In this document: positions 17,948 to 25,843 of the stretch, one piece after another | Numbering within the stretch: the first letter of the stretch is position 1 | Layout: each line of letters begins with the position of its first letter | NCBI RefSeq assembly: GCF_003285545.1 | Contig: NZ_QLNV01000004.1 | Coordinates: forward strand, 186,001 to 250,000 | Source of the DNA: Sinomicrobium soli | Lineage (GTDB): Bacteria; Bacteroidota; Bacteroidia; Flavobacteriales; Flavobacteriaceae | Direction of reading: 5' to 3' | Length of the DNA stretch: 64,000 nt | The notes under the pieces: generated by a model | What the model saw: only the letters and a program-made list of their open reading frames with translations | Database searches by the model: none | Told to the model about the DNA's origin: nothing | Made by a program: the position numbers and the translations under genes

Positions 17948-17987
17948 CTGAAAGGGTCATGCCGTTTTGTTACATAATAGAGCAAGT

Positions 17988-18968
17988 ATGGTACACGTAA
18001 GAGTATTGGTGTTTTTGGCAATGATAGTCATGGTTGTTTCCTGTAAGACCTCCAAAAGTGTAATTCCTATTACCGATGAGTATGTGAATATGGAGTTCGG
18101 GGAACTCGGGGATATGAATGAGGGAGAGGAAGAGGATACCGAAGACGAGTCGTATATTATTATAGCCCCGATTACGGATGAAGATGTTGAAGAAGAGTTC
18201 GGAGAAAGCGAGGGAGTGGCTGCTGCTACCCCTGCCCCTGTTCCTCAAAGGGTTCCGGCAACCAGAGGGCCTGTAGTGAATACGGCACCTCCTGTAGTGG
18301 ATACAGAACCCCTGAATGCAGCCATAGAACTGGAAACCGGGCAGTTGCTGCTGTCGGATAGCGGTTCTTCCATTATGCTCGATGAGGTGGAAGTGGTCGG
18401 AATACGGAGGGAGGAGCAGTTCGCGCTTGGATCGCTCTCGGGGTTCCAGCTGGTTTACCTGAAAGAAACAGAAGCCCGGTCCTTGCCTCTGGTGAAGGAG
18501 GTGAAGGTCAAGGGGTATTCTCCCATTACCATAGAAGACAGGATATACTTCGGAAAACGGTTGAAGGTCAAGCCGATAAGGATCAGTAATGCACGTTTGT
18601 ATTCTTTTGTCAAGGAGAATCTCGGAAAACCTTATCGGGAGAATTATCTCGACCATCTTACCCTGATGCAAAACCTTTATCAAAAGGTTTATGAGGTCAG
18701 TTTTCCGCGTACCACTTCAAAAGCCATTCTCGGTAATTATACCGAAGGGAAGATACACTACACCAGGGACATGGCAGAAGGTGACCTGCTGTTTTTCCGC
18801 CTGAGAGGCAATAAGGGAGGGCCGTACACCCATATAGGGATCTATCTCCAGAACAACAGGTTTCTTACCGTGACCCCTTCCGGGGGGGTAGAGATCACCA
18901 ACCTTAGGAACCGGGAGTGGCGAACGGCATATATAGGAAGAGGCAGGGTCAAAAACACAGTAGACTGA
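17988..18968 (+). CDS. T6SS-linked NlpC/P60 pseudoenzyme lipoprotein (catalytic Cys lost)
   Basis: The 326-residue product has a lipoprotein signal (MVHVRVLVFLAMIVMVVSC, Cys19), a long acidic, alanine/proline-rich linker (about 30-125) and a C-terminal domain clearly paralogous to the preceding gene. YLDHLTLMQNLYQKVYEVSFPRT aligns, in pieces, with GIDCSALMKNLY and VELPRT. The nucleophile position is His223 instead of Cys, and the following Ser is Leu, whereas the partner motif THIGIYLQ (His282) is kept. It should therefore lack C40 hydrolase activity and probably binds peptidoglycan or a partner subunit. The ATG at 17988 is preferred to the TTG at 17967. Forty bases separate it from its paralogue, and its stop overlaps tssG as TGATG. 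Confidence 0.78.
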   Translation: MVHVRVLVFLAMIVMVVSCKTSKSVIPITDEYVNMEFGELGDMNEGEEEDTEDESYIIIAPITDEDVEEEFGESEGVAAATPAPVPQRVPATRGPVVNTAPPVVDTEPLNAAIELETGQLLLSDSGSSIMLDEVEVVGIRREEQFALGSLSGFQLVYLKETEARSLPLVKEVKVKGYSPITIEDRIYFGKRLKVKPIRISNARLYSFVKENLGKPYRENYLDHLTLMQNLYQKVYEVSFPRTTSKAILGNYTEGKIHYTRDMAEGDLLFFRLRGNKGGPYTHIGIYLQNNRFLTVTPSGGVEITNLRNREWRTAYIGRGRVKNTVD

Positions 18969-19894
18969 TGAACAGGGAGGATACGGCAATGGAGGCATTA
19001 CAGGGATTGCCTGCTCTTGACCTGAGGGCAGAGCTGCTCTTTGAGGCCCTCTTGCGGCTCAAGGTAAGGGACAGGGATATCACGGTGTCTTCCAGGGGGA
19101 ATTTTTTCCGGAAATTCAACCGGGATGTCATGGGAGTAGAGCTCGACATGAACCGTGCCGATATGTGGACTGTGATGCTGAGCAGGGACGGGTTGTACGA
19201 TATCATACCGGAAGGGCTCTCCCATAATTACAGGAACCGTGCCAGGAATGAAGATCCTGTAGAAGAGTATAAAAAACGGAAACGGGAAGAGGCGGAAGCG
19301 CGCCACTTTTACAGCCCCCTGGAGAACGAGTTTTTTCGTTTCAGGCACCAGATCGAGAAATACGAAGCCGATTTTTTCCGGGATATCAATGCTTATGGCC
19401 TCTCCGATGTAATCCGCACGATTCTCGGGGTGTCTGGAAACGTCCCGGACGACCTGCTTGTCAGGATGTTCTTTTTGTTGATGCAGCAGAAAGACCACGT
19501 GAGCCGGAATATCGGCGATGTGTGCAGGGGGCTGGGGTTTATTATAGGCGAAAAAGTTGATGTCACCGTCAGGAATATCAGGCTCGAACACGGATTTGAC
19601 CCTTATGAAAAAAGGGAAGAGATGCTTTTGGGGATCAATACGACACTGGAGAGTGATGAGGAAATATTCTTAAAGAAATATCACTTTGTCATCGGCCCCC
19701 TGAATGATTCGGGGATACTTGTGGAGTATGTGAACCACGGGCGGATGGAAAGCTTTCTGGAAGCCTTCTTCTACCTGTTCCTGCCCTGCCAGGTCCAGTT
19801 TTCATACGAGTTGGTGCTCAACGAGCACGACGAGGTCTTTGCATTGCACGAAAATGTCTATCAATCGCGTTTGGGAATATCAACAGTTATCTGA
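18968..19894 (+). CDS. tssG: T6SSiii baseplate subunit TssG-like
   Basis: TssG bridges TssF and TssK in the baseplate wedge. This 308-residue soluble protein has LRAELLFEALLRLKVRDRDI early, a charged helical middle (YKKRKREEAEARHF) and a C-terminal region with FHVIG-like strands (YHFVIGPLNDSGI) and YLFLPCQVQFSYELVL. These suit TssG, and no other gene in this otherwise complete baseplate set could supply it. Sequence recognition is moderate because T6SSiii TssG is divergent. The ATG overlaps the preceding stop by one base; an in-frame ATG at 18989 is an alternative. It is followed after only three bases by tssN. Confidence 0.7.
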   Translation: MNREDTAMEALQGLPALDLRAELLFEALLRLKVRDRDITVSSRGNFFRKFNRDVMGVELDMNRADMWTVMLSRDGLYDIIPEGLSHNYRNRARNEDPVEEYKKRKREEAEARHFYSPLENEFFRFRHQIEKYEADFFRDINAYGLSDVIRTILGVSGNVPDDLLVRMFFLLMQQKDHVSRNIGDVCRGLGFIIGEKVDVTVRNIRLEHGFDPYEKREEMLLGINTTLESDEEIFLKKYHFVIGPLNDSGILVEYVNHGRMESFLEAFFYLFLPCQVQFSYELVLNEHDEVFALHENVYQSRLGISTVI

Positions 19895-19897
19895 TTC

Positions 19898-20761
19898 ATG
19901 AGAAAAATTTTAGACTATATTGTTACCGGCGAAACCATGACACTGCTTCTCATAGTGCTTGCAGTGGCTTTTATACTAAGCATGCTTTTTGCGGCCAGGG
20001 CGCCGAAATTCCGCAAGAAGAAATGGAAGTATTTCCTGTACGTCCTGGTTATGGGGGTGCTGATCACGGCCTTCGGGGCGGTACTGTACAATCTGAAGTC
20101 TACCACCTTGAATACCCGTTTTGTTTCCTTTCAGGTGCTGATGTTCCTGCTGGGAACCGGGCACCTTGTGGTCTTTCACCGGCTTTTTGCCCGGTTTGAT
20201 ACCGAAAAAATGTTCCAGGAGATCTTTATGTCATTTATTACCGCACTTTATGCCGGCTGCTTTATGATCCTGGTAGTGGCTTATTTTGCAGAGTTCAGGT
20301 TTATCTACTATTTTTCCGGAAGCCTGCTGATGTTCCTCGTGCCCACGCTGGTGCTGATCCTGTTTGAAACAGCGGTTACCATTCCGGCAAGGCTGTACAA
20401 GAGATGGTTTTACCCGCTCAATAACAAGTATCCCAATCCGCAGATTACGGAAATGCGAAACATGATCCTGCTCAACCTGGTCTTTCACAAGAAGCCGAAC
20501 GACCGCCACATGATCAACTTCAAGGTAAAGGCGCCCCGCGCCATGGAATTCGGCAGGTTGTTTTATTATTTTATCAATGACTACAACGACAAACACCCCA
20601 ACAGCCAGATCTATTTTAAGGACGGAAAGAACGAACCGTATGGCTGGTATTTTCATACGAAACCCCGCTGGTTCAGTTCTACGAATCATATAGACCCCGA
20701 CGAATCTGTAGACCGGAACGATATGAAAGACGGTGATACCATCATTTGTCAGCGTATATAA
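19898..20761 (+). CDS. tssN: T6SSiii inner-membrane protein TssN
   Basis: The 287 residues contain about five transmembrane helices (approximately 14-31, 43-62, 74-95, 108-130 and 136-160), then a cytoplasmic domain of about 115 residues ending GDTIICQRI. The sequence LNLVFHKKPNDRHMINFKVKAP and the overall plan match the TssN family, which is found only in the Bacteroidota-type system and replaces part of the TssJLM membrane complex. It starts three bases after tssG and is followed after 50 bases by tssK, consistent with docking of the TssK/baseplate to the membrane complex. Confidence 0.85.
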   Translation: MRKILDYIVTGETMTLLLIVLAVAFILSMLFAARAPKFRKKKWKYFLYVLVMGVLITAFGAVLYNLKSTTLNTRFVSFQVLMFLLGTGHLVVFHRLFARFDTEKMFQEIFMSFITALYAGCFMILVVAYFAEFRFIYYFSGSLLMFLVPTLVLILFETAVTIPARLYKRWFYPLNNKYPNPQITEMRNMILLNLVFHKKPNDRHMINFKVKAPRAMEFGRLFYYFINDYNDKHPNSQIYFKDGKNEPYGWYFHTKPRWFSSTNHIDPDESVDRNDMKDGDTIICQRI

Positions 20762-20811
20762 AAAAGAGGTCTTCAAGGTCTCTGTGTTTGAATTTTAAAA
20801 GATAAAAGACT

Positions 20812-22020
20812 ATGGCAGAAGATATTCGATATTTCCCGGTGAACTGGATCGACGGGATGAAGATCAATAAGAACCATTTTATTGATCTGCAGGACAATGT
20901 GGAAGACCTCGTACGTGATGTCCGTGGGCTGATGATGACCCCGATGCAGTACGGACTGGTTTCCACCCGTTTTAAGGCGCCTTCGGAATATTCGGTGATT
21001 ATCGATGAGCACAACGAACTTCACGTATCCATAAAGTTTCTCAAGGCCGTGACTCCCGGAGGGGGGCGTATCGAGGTCACGGATTTTACGGGGGAATTTT
21101 CAGAGAAGATTGCCCTGGAAAATTATGAATTCAAGGAAAACACCCGTTACCTGTTGCTCAATGTAGACCCTTTTAAGCGGGTGCCTACGGGCGTACAGAA
21201 CATGGAGGAGATACCGCCGCGCTTTCCCTTTGCCATGTCGCGCTATTACCTTACAACCATTGCCGAGAGCGAAGTGACACAGAACAATATAGGGCCGCTG
21301 CAATTGCCCATCGCCAAATTTTCGTCCCGGGGCAGTGTGTTTGAGGTGGAGGATGCCTATATCCCTCCCTGTATTTCGGTAAACGGTCATCCTGCCCTGG
21401 TAAAACTTTATGAAGCCTATGACGCTTTTTTTAAGCAGATGGAATTTTACGCGGTACAGATATGCCAGAAAATACGCTTCAGGAGACTTAGCGGAGATGA
21501 AAACCTCATTGCCGATATTGTGTTCAATACCCTGGAGTGTATTATGGGATATGTCGGGCAGCAGATCAACAGGAACCGGTGGAACGGGGTGTATGCTTCC
21601 CCGATGGAAGTGCTGGACAAGGTGGTGAGCCTGGCCAGGATCATGAAAAACAGCTTTGATTCCTTTTCGGGGGATGGAAAGGAAATGGTGTTCAACTATT
21701 TTTCGGAATGGACTACGGAACTGGGGAGCGGGGATTATGAAAAACTGTTCTCGGAGACGATAAACCTCAGGTATAACGGTTATGACATCGCCCCGTGTGT
21801 ACAGGGAGTGATGGAGTTCATAGAGAAAACAGACCACCTGTTCTCGATCCTCAACCAACTGGATTATATCGGGAGGAAAAAAGATTCCGGTATATTTGTC
21901 AATGAGAATATTATAAAAACAGAACGCTCTTCCGGGATCTTCTTCCGCCAGGAGGATTCGGAAAGCGGACCGGACAAGGGGGATTCCCGGGGCGAAGGAA
22001 CGTCATTTCTGGCAGATTGA
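20812..22020 (+). CDS. tssK: T6SSiii baseplate adaptor TssK
   Basis: TssK trimers connect the baseplate wedges to the inner-membrane complex. The 402-residue product begins MAEDIRYFPVNWIDGMKINK, resembling the TssK opening (V.W..G..L...HF), and continues NHFIDLQDNVEDLV. A beta-rich shoulder (about 75-180) is followed by a helical C-terminal half. The last 30 residues are polar and low-complexity (FFRQEDSESGPDKG), probably disordered. Neighbours tssN and tssO lie 50 and 17 bases away in the same operon. Confidence 0.88.
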   Translation: MAEDIRYFPVNWIDGMKINKNHFIDLQDNVEDLVRDVRGLMMTPMQYGLVSTRFKAPSEYSVIIDEHNELHVSIKFLKAVTPGGGRIEVTDFTGEFSEKIALENYEFKENTRYLLLNVDPFKRVPTGVQNMEEIPPRFPFAMSRYYLTTIAESEVTQNNIGPLQLPIAKFSSRGSVFEVEDAYIPPCISVNGHPALVKLYEAYDAFFKQMEFYAVQICQKIRFRRLSGDENLIADIVFNTLECIMGYVGQQINRNRWNGVYASPMEVLDKVVSLARIMKNSFDSFSGDGKEMVFNYFSEWTTELGSGDYEKLFSETINLRYNGYDIAPCVQGVMEFIEKTDHLFSILNQLDYIGRKKDSGIFVNENIIKTERSSGIFFRQEDSESGPDKGDSRGEGTSFLAD

Positions 22021-22037
22021 TAATATAATAATAGATC

Positions 22038-22550
22038 ATGGAAATACTGAATAAAAGGGAGCGGATATCTGCATTTTTGTTATTTCTTCTCATGCTTGTC
22101 ATTACGGTGGGAGTGTTGATATTTGCCGTATTCTTCAATTACCAGTTGCCCTGGAAGGAGAACGAGGCCCTCAAGCAGGAAAACGACCGTATCATGAATG
22201 AGTACTACTACCAGGACACGTTTTCTGCCAAGCTGGACGAACTGACGGCGAGTATAGATTCCCTGGACCGGGCGGAAGACGGATTCCAGTTCCTCGAACA
22301 GACCATAAACCTGGAACTGGCCAAGCTCAAGGAAGGAGTCCCGGTAGACAAGGAAGCCTACAAACAGACGCTGATGTACGACAATGTCATTCTCAACCTC
22401 AAGGGGTTTGTCAATGCCAAGAGAAAGTTGCAGCTGCTGAGAACATCGGAAGAAGAGATCAATGATCTCAAGGCCCAGATATCCGATTATGAAGATATTA
22501 TAAACGATCTGAAAAAGCAGCTGGAACTCTGTAAACAGTTGAGTAAGTAA
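22038..22550 (+). CDS. tssO: T6SSiii transmembrane protein TssO
   Basis: The 170-residue protein has one N-terminal membrane helix (about 12-35), a periplasmic helical body, and a C-terminal coiled coil (about 130-168). A single-pass helical protein at this place in the operon, with NEYYYQDTFSAKLDELTASI after the helix, fits TssO of the TssNOPQR envelope complex. It sits 17 bases after tssK and 23 before clpV. Confidence 0.82.
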   Translation: MEILNKRERISAFLLFLLMLVITVGVLIFAVFFNYQLPWKENEALKQENDRIMNEYYYQDTFSAKLDELTASIDSLDRAEDGFQFLEQTINLELAKLKEGVPVDKEAYKQTLMYDNVILNLKGFVNAKRKLQLLRTSEEEINDLKAQISDYEDIINDLKKQLELCKQLSK

Positions 22551-22573
22551 TACGAATTTTTTAAACGTGACCC

Positions 22574-25084
22574 ATGTTGACACCCTACAGTGACCAGGCC
22601 ATACATATCGCCCGCCGGATAGCCCGGGAAAATCACAATTCCGGCTATGCTCCTGCACATTTTCTCAAGGCATTGTTCAACCGGCAGTTCGATTTTATCC
22701 GGGAACTCGATGCGGTAGGGGTCGATGTGTTTTATATGGACGAATGGGCGGATATCCGTATTGAGGAATACGATAAAACACGCCGTCCGGGGGAAGAAAT
22801 TCCGGCTACGGCATCGATGGAAGCCGTGTTTGCAGAAGCCGAAGACATCGCCCGTAAGGCCGGACAGGAAGAGATCGGGTTTATCCCCCTGTTGATGGCG
22901 CTGCTTACTCCGGGAGTGGGATTTACCCACGACGAGCTTAAGGCCATGCCGGTCACCGCCGGTGAAATAGCGGCGAGAACGGGGTATCGGAACAAGGAGG
23001 CGAAAAACGGGCAACAGCCATCTGCATTGTCCGGAACACAAAGCATAAGTGCTGCAGAGGTATCGGGGCAGTCTTCGGGAGCACTGCATAAATACTGTAC
23101 AGACAAGGTCAGGGCTTACCGGGAGGGGGAAGATGTCCCCCTGGTGGGCAGGGATGAAGAACTCAAGGCTATTACGGAAATTCTCAACAGGAAACTCAAA
23201 CCCCATGTCGTTGTTACGGGCGAGCCCGGAGTAGGGAAAACAACACTCATAGAAGGGTTTTGCGGGAAGATAGCCGACAATCATATCATTACCCCTCTTC
23301 AGGGGGCTACGGTCATGGAAGTGGAGACCGGGGCATTGTTTGCAGGGGCATCCTATAAGGGAGAGGTAGAAGACCGGCTGCAAAAGATCTTTGCCGAAAT
23401 AAAGAAATACCCCAGGCCCATACTTTTTATAGACGATATTCACGAGTTGTTCGATGCCAGCCAGGGCAGTGGTATTGCCAGTGTGGTAAAATCGGAACTG
23501 GCCAGGGGAGATATTACTTTTATAGGGGCTACCACTACGGAAAAGTATCGCAAGACACTTGGTAAGGACGATGCCCTGAACAGGAGATTCGAAACACTTG
23601 AAGTACAGGAACCGGGAGAAGACCTGGCATTGCGTATGATCAGGAATGTGATCTCCCGGTATGAAGAGCACCATCAGTTTAAGATAGGGGAAACCGAACT
23701 GAAGGAGGCCATACGCCTTTCCGGAAGATATCTTAAGGAAAAGTCGCTGCCCGATTCGGCACTGGACCTGACAGACCGGACCATGTCTTCGCTCCGGGTG
23801 GCCAAGGAGGTGATCACGGAAGAACTTCCGGATCTTGAGGCCCGCCTGAAAGCACTGGGAAAACCGGGGAAGAAAGACCGTAAAGAGGAGCTGCAATGGC
23901 TGTACCGGGATATTGTAGACAAATCGGGGGAACTCCTGGATGAGGATGCTGAAGAGCACGGTTTTGAGATACAGAAGGGGATTCCTGCAAAAGTGGCTTA
24001 CCTCGGGAAGCTGCTGGAGCAGCTCCGGCAGGTCTCGGGGGGAGATAATGTGGTGACCGCCCATCACCTGTCTTCGGTGGTTTCCGGGATTACGGGGATT
24101 CCTGCCGGAAAGGTGAAAAGCGGGGAGCGGGAACGCCTCCTGGACATAGAACAGGAACTTAAAAAGAGGGTAGTGGGGCAGGACCATGCGGTAAAAGTGG
24201 TTTCTGATGCCATCCTGGAATCGCGTTCCGGACTTACCAAACCCGGGCAGCCCATAGGTTCGTTTTTCTTTCTCGGCCCTACCGGTACCGGGAAGACCGA
24301 ACTTGCCAAATCGCTGGCCGATTTCCTGTTCGGCGATGAAAATGCCATCATAAGGCTGGATATGTCGGAATTCAAGGAAGAACATTCCGCAGCATTGCTC
24401 TACGGGGCACCTCCGGGTTATGTAGGTTATGAGGAGGGCGGGTTGCTGGTAAACAAGATCCGGCAGAACCCCTATTCCATAGTGCTCTTTGATGAGATCG
24501 AAAAAGCACACCGGTCGGTTTTTGACGTTTTCCTGCAGATACTGGACGAGGGAAAACTTCACGACCGGCTTGGCAAGGAAGGGGATTTCTCCAATGCAGT
24601 GGTGCTCTTTACTTCCAATATAGGGTCGGATTTCGTGGTGAAATCCTTTTCAGAAGGACATATACCCGCCTCCAATACACTTCTCGAGATCATGTCAGGC
24701 TATTTCAGGCCGGAATTCCTGGGCAGGCTTACGGAAATAGTGCCGTTTGCCCCGATAAGCAGGGAGAGTGTGGTAAAAATATTTGATATTCACCTGGAAA
24801 AGGAACTCCTGAGCCTGCTCTCCCGGATGGATATAACTCTTAAAATACCGGATAAGGTCAGGGAAGAGGTGGCCCTTATGGGGTTTAGCCCGGAATACGG
24901 GGCGAGGCCCATTAAGGGGACTATCAGGAACAGGTTGAAGCGCCCGCTGGCGCGAAAGATCATTTCCGGAGAAGTGCGCCCGGGAGATGTGCTGACCATT
25001 AAGACAGACAAGGAGGGCGAAGTACGGTTCGCTGTAAAAAGCGCCCGTAAACCGGGGAAAAAGGCAGAGAAGGCAACATCCTGA
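22574..25084 (+). CDS. clpV: T6SS sheath-recycling AAA+ unfoldase ClpV
   Basis: ClpV (TssH) disassembles contracted TssB/C sheaths with ATP. The 836-residue protein has a Clp-N repeat domain (about 1-150, MLTPYSDQAIHIARRIA). The first AAA+ module has Walker A GEPGVGKTT (about 213-225) and Walker B ILFIDDIHE (about 282). The middle domain is relatively short. The second module has GPTGTGKTELAKS (about 568) and VLFDEIEKAH (about 637), then a ClpB-type D2-small domain. Position between tssO and tssE separates it from housekeeping ClpB/ClpC. A 691-codon open frame on the opposite strand is a compositional shadow. Confidence 0.95.
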   Translation: MLTPYSDQAIHIARRIARENHNSGYAPAHFLKALFNRQFDFIRELDAVGVDVFYMDEWADIRIEEYDKTRRPGEEIPATASMEAVFAEAEDIARKAGQEEIGFIPLLMALLTPGVGFTHDELKAMPVTAGEIAARTGYRNKEAKNGQQPSALSGTQSISAAEVSGQSSGALHKYCTDKVRAYREGEDVPLVGRDEELKAITEILNRKLKPHVVVTGEPGVGKTTLIEGFCGKIADNHIITPLQGATVMEVETGALFAGASYKGEVEDRLQKIFAEIKKYPRPILFIDDIHELFDASQGSGIASVVKSELARGDITFIGATTTEKYRKTLGKDDALNRRFETLEVQEPGEDLALRMIRNVISRYEEHHQFKIGETELKEAIRLSGRYLKEKSLPDSALDLTDRTMSSLRVAKEVITEELPDLEARLKALGKPGKKDRKEELQWLYRDIVDKSGELLDEDAEEHGFEIQKGIPAKVAYLGKLLEQLRQVSGGDNVVTAHHLSSVVSGITGIPAGKVKSGERERLLDIEQELKKRVVGQDHAVKVVSDAILESRSGLTKPGQPIGSFFFLGPTGTGKTELAKSLADFLFGDENAIIRLDMSEFKEEHSAALLYGAPPGYVGYEEGGLLVNKIRQNPYSIVLFDEIEKAHRSVFDVFLQILDEGKLHDRLGKEGDFSNAVVLFTSNIGSDFVVKSFSEGHIPASNTLLEIMSGYFRPEFLGRLTEIVPFAPISRESVVKIFDIHLEKELLSLLSRMDITLKIPDKVREEVALMGFSPEYGARPIKGTIRNRLKRPLARKIISGEVRPGDVLTIKTDKEGEVRFAVKSARKPGKKAEKATS

Positions 25085-25103
25085 ATGATTAAAACCATTA
25101 TCA

Positions 25104-25535
25104 TTGAAAGACCTGTATTATAAAATACCCATCGATTACAAGAGAATTACGGGAGGACAGGACCTGCGTAAGGTAACGCTCGAAGAATCACTGGCCCAGT
25201 ATATCTCGCTGATCATCACTACTATATTCGGGGAATACCGTTACGATAAAGAATTCGGCACGGCTATCTGGGATACGGATTTCGACCTGCTGTCTAATGT
25301 AAACCAGTTAAAAGACAGGATCAAGGATTCTGTTTTCGAGAAGGTAGGGCAGTATGAGAAACGCCTGGTGGTGACCGATGTAAGCCTGGCCATAGGAGAG
25401 GATACGATTGCCTATAATCCGAATATCCGCATAAAAAAGAGGCTGGATATTGTAGTTTACGGAGTGATCAAAAAGACCAACGAGCCCTATTATTACAAGA
25501 GCTCCTATTACCTGGCTCCGTTTTCGTACAGGTGA
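25104..25535 (+). CDS. tssE: T6SS baseplate subunit TssE (gp25-like)
   Basis: TssE is the gp25-like protein that seeds sheath assembly on the baseplate. The 143 residues include the family core: LAQYISLIITTIFGEYRYD, EFGTAIWD and EKRLVVTDVSLAIG. The EFG motif and following tryptophan are the hallmark of gp25 proteins. The only usable start is TTG at 25104, 19 bases after clpV; the nearby ATG at 25085 is out of frame and soon hits a stop. The next T6SS gene is unusually far away, beyond a 308-base repeat-rich gap. Confidence 0.9.
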   Translation: MKDLYYKIPIDYKRITGGQDLRKVTLEESLAQYISLIITTIFGEYRYDKEFGTAIWDTDFDLLSNVNQLKDRIKDSVFEKVGQYEKRLVVTDVSLAIGEDTIAYNPNIRIKKRLDIVVYGVIKKTNEPYYYKSSYYLAPFSYR

Positions 25536-25843
25536 AGCGTGGAGCATGGAGTCGGAAGTTGTCATTCAGAACGAAGTGAAGAATCTACATCCGGGCTCAA
25601 CGCAGTTAAATTTCCTTTGGTCTTGGGTCGAGATTCTTCCTCCGCTGCGCTTCGATCAGAATGACAGGTGCCTTGTCATTCCGACGATAGGAGGAATCTC
25701 CTTTTTGCCGGTATGCTATTAAAGTTCCTTTGGTCTTGGGTCGAGATTCTTCCCTGCCGGCAAGGCAGGACTGCGTTCTGAATAACAATAACAGAGTTCA
25801 ACTAAGAACTACAAACTAAAAAACTAAAAAACTAAAAAACTAA
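25536..25843. repeat. Repeat-rich 308-base gap inside the T6SS operon
   Basis: A 29-base direct repeat (beginning TTCCTTTGGTCTTGGGTCG) occurs at 25612-25640 and 25725-25753. A GTCATTCnGA...GAATCT unit occurs directly near 25560 and 25676 and inverted near 25636-25670. Together these resemble the dispersed intergenic repeats of Bacteroidota genomes. Just before tssF lies a tandem CTAAAAAA array. No gene is evident. The gap interrupts an operon whose other spacings are 50 bases or less. Confidence 0.8.
25816..25843 (+). repeat. Tandem octamer array abutting the tssF start codon
   Basis: The unit CTAAAAAA repeats 3.5 times with period 8 and ends exactly at the tssF ATG. In Bacteroidota A-rich sequence before the start favours translation, so changes in repeat number could tune TssF output; this effect is inferred. 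Confidence 0.75.

Noticed and set aside
22487-24562. A 691-codon open frame on the minus strand
   Set aside because: It lies antisense to clpV, whose two AAA+ modules are unmistakable. The antisense translation is rich in His, Pro, Arg and Cys without domain pattern, and has no promoter or partner.
25560-25760. Possible CRISPR array
   Set aside because: Only two copies of the 29-mer, separated by 84 unrelated bases, with no regular spacer series or cas genes.
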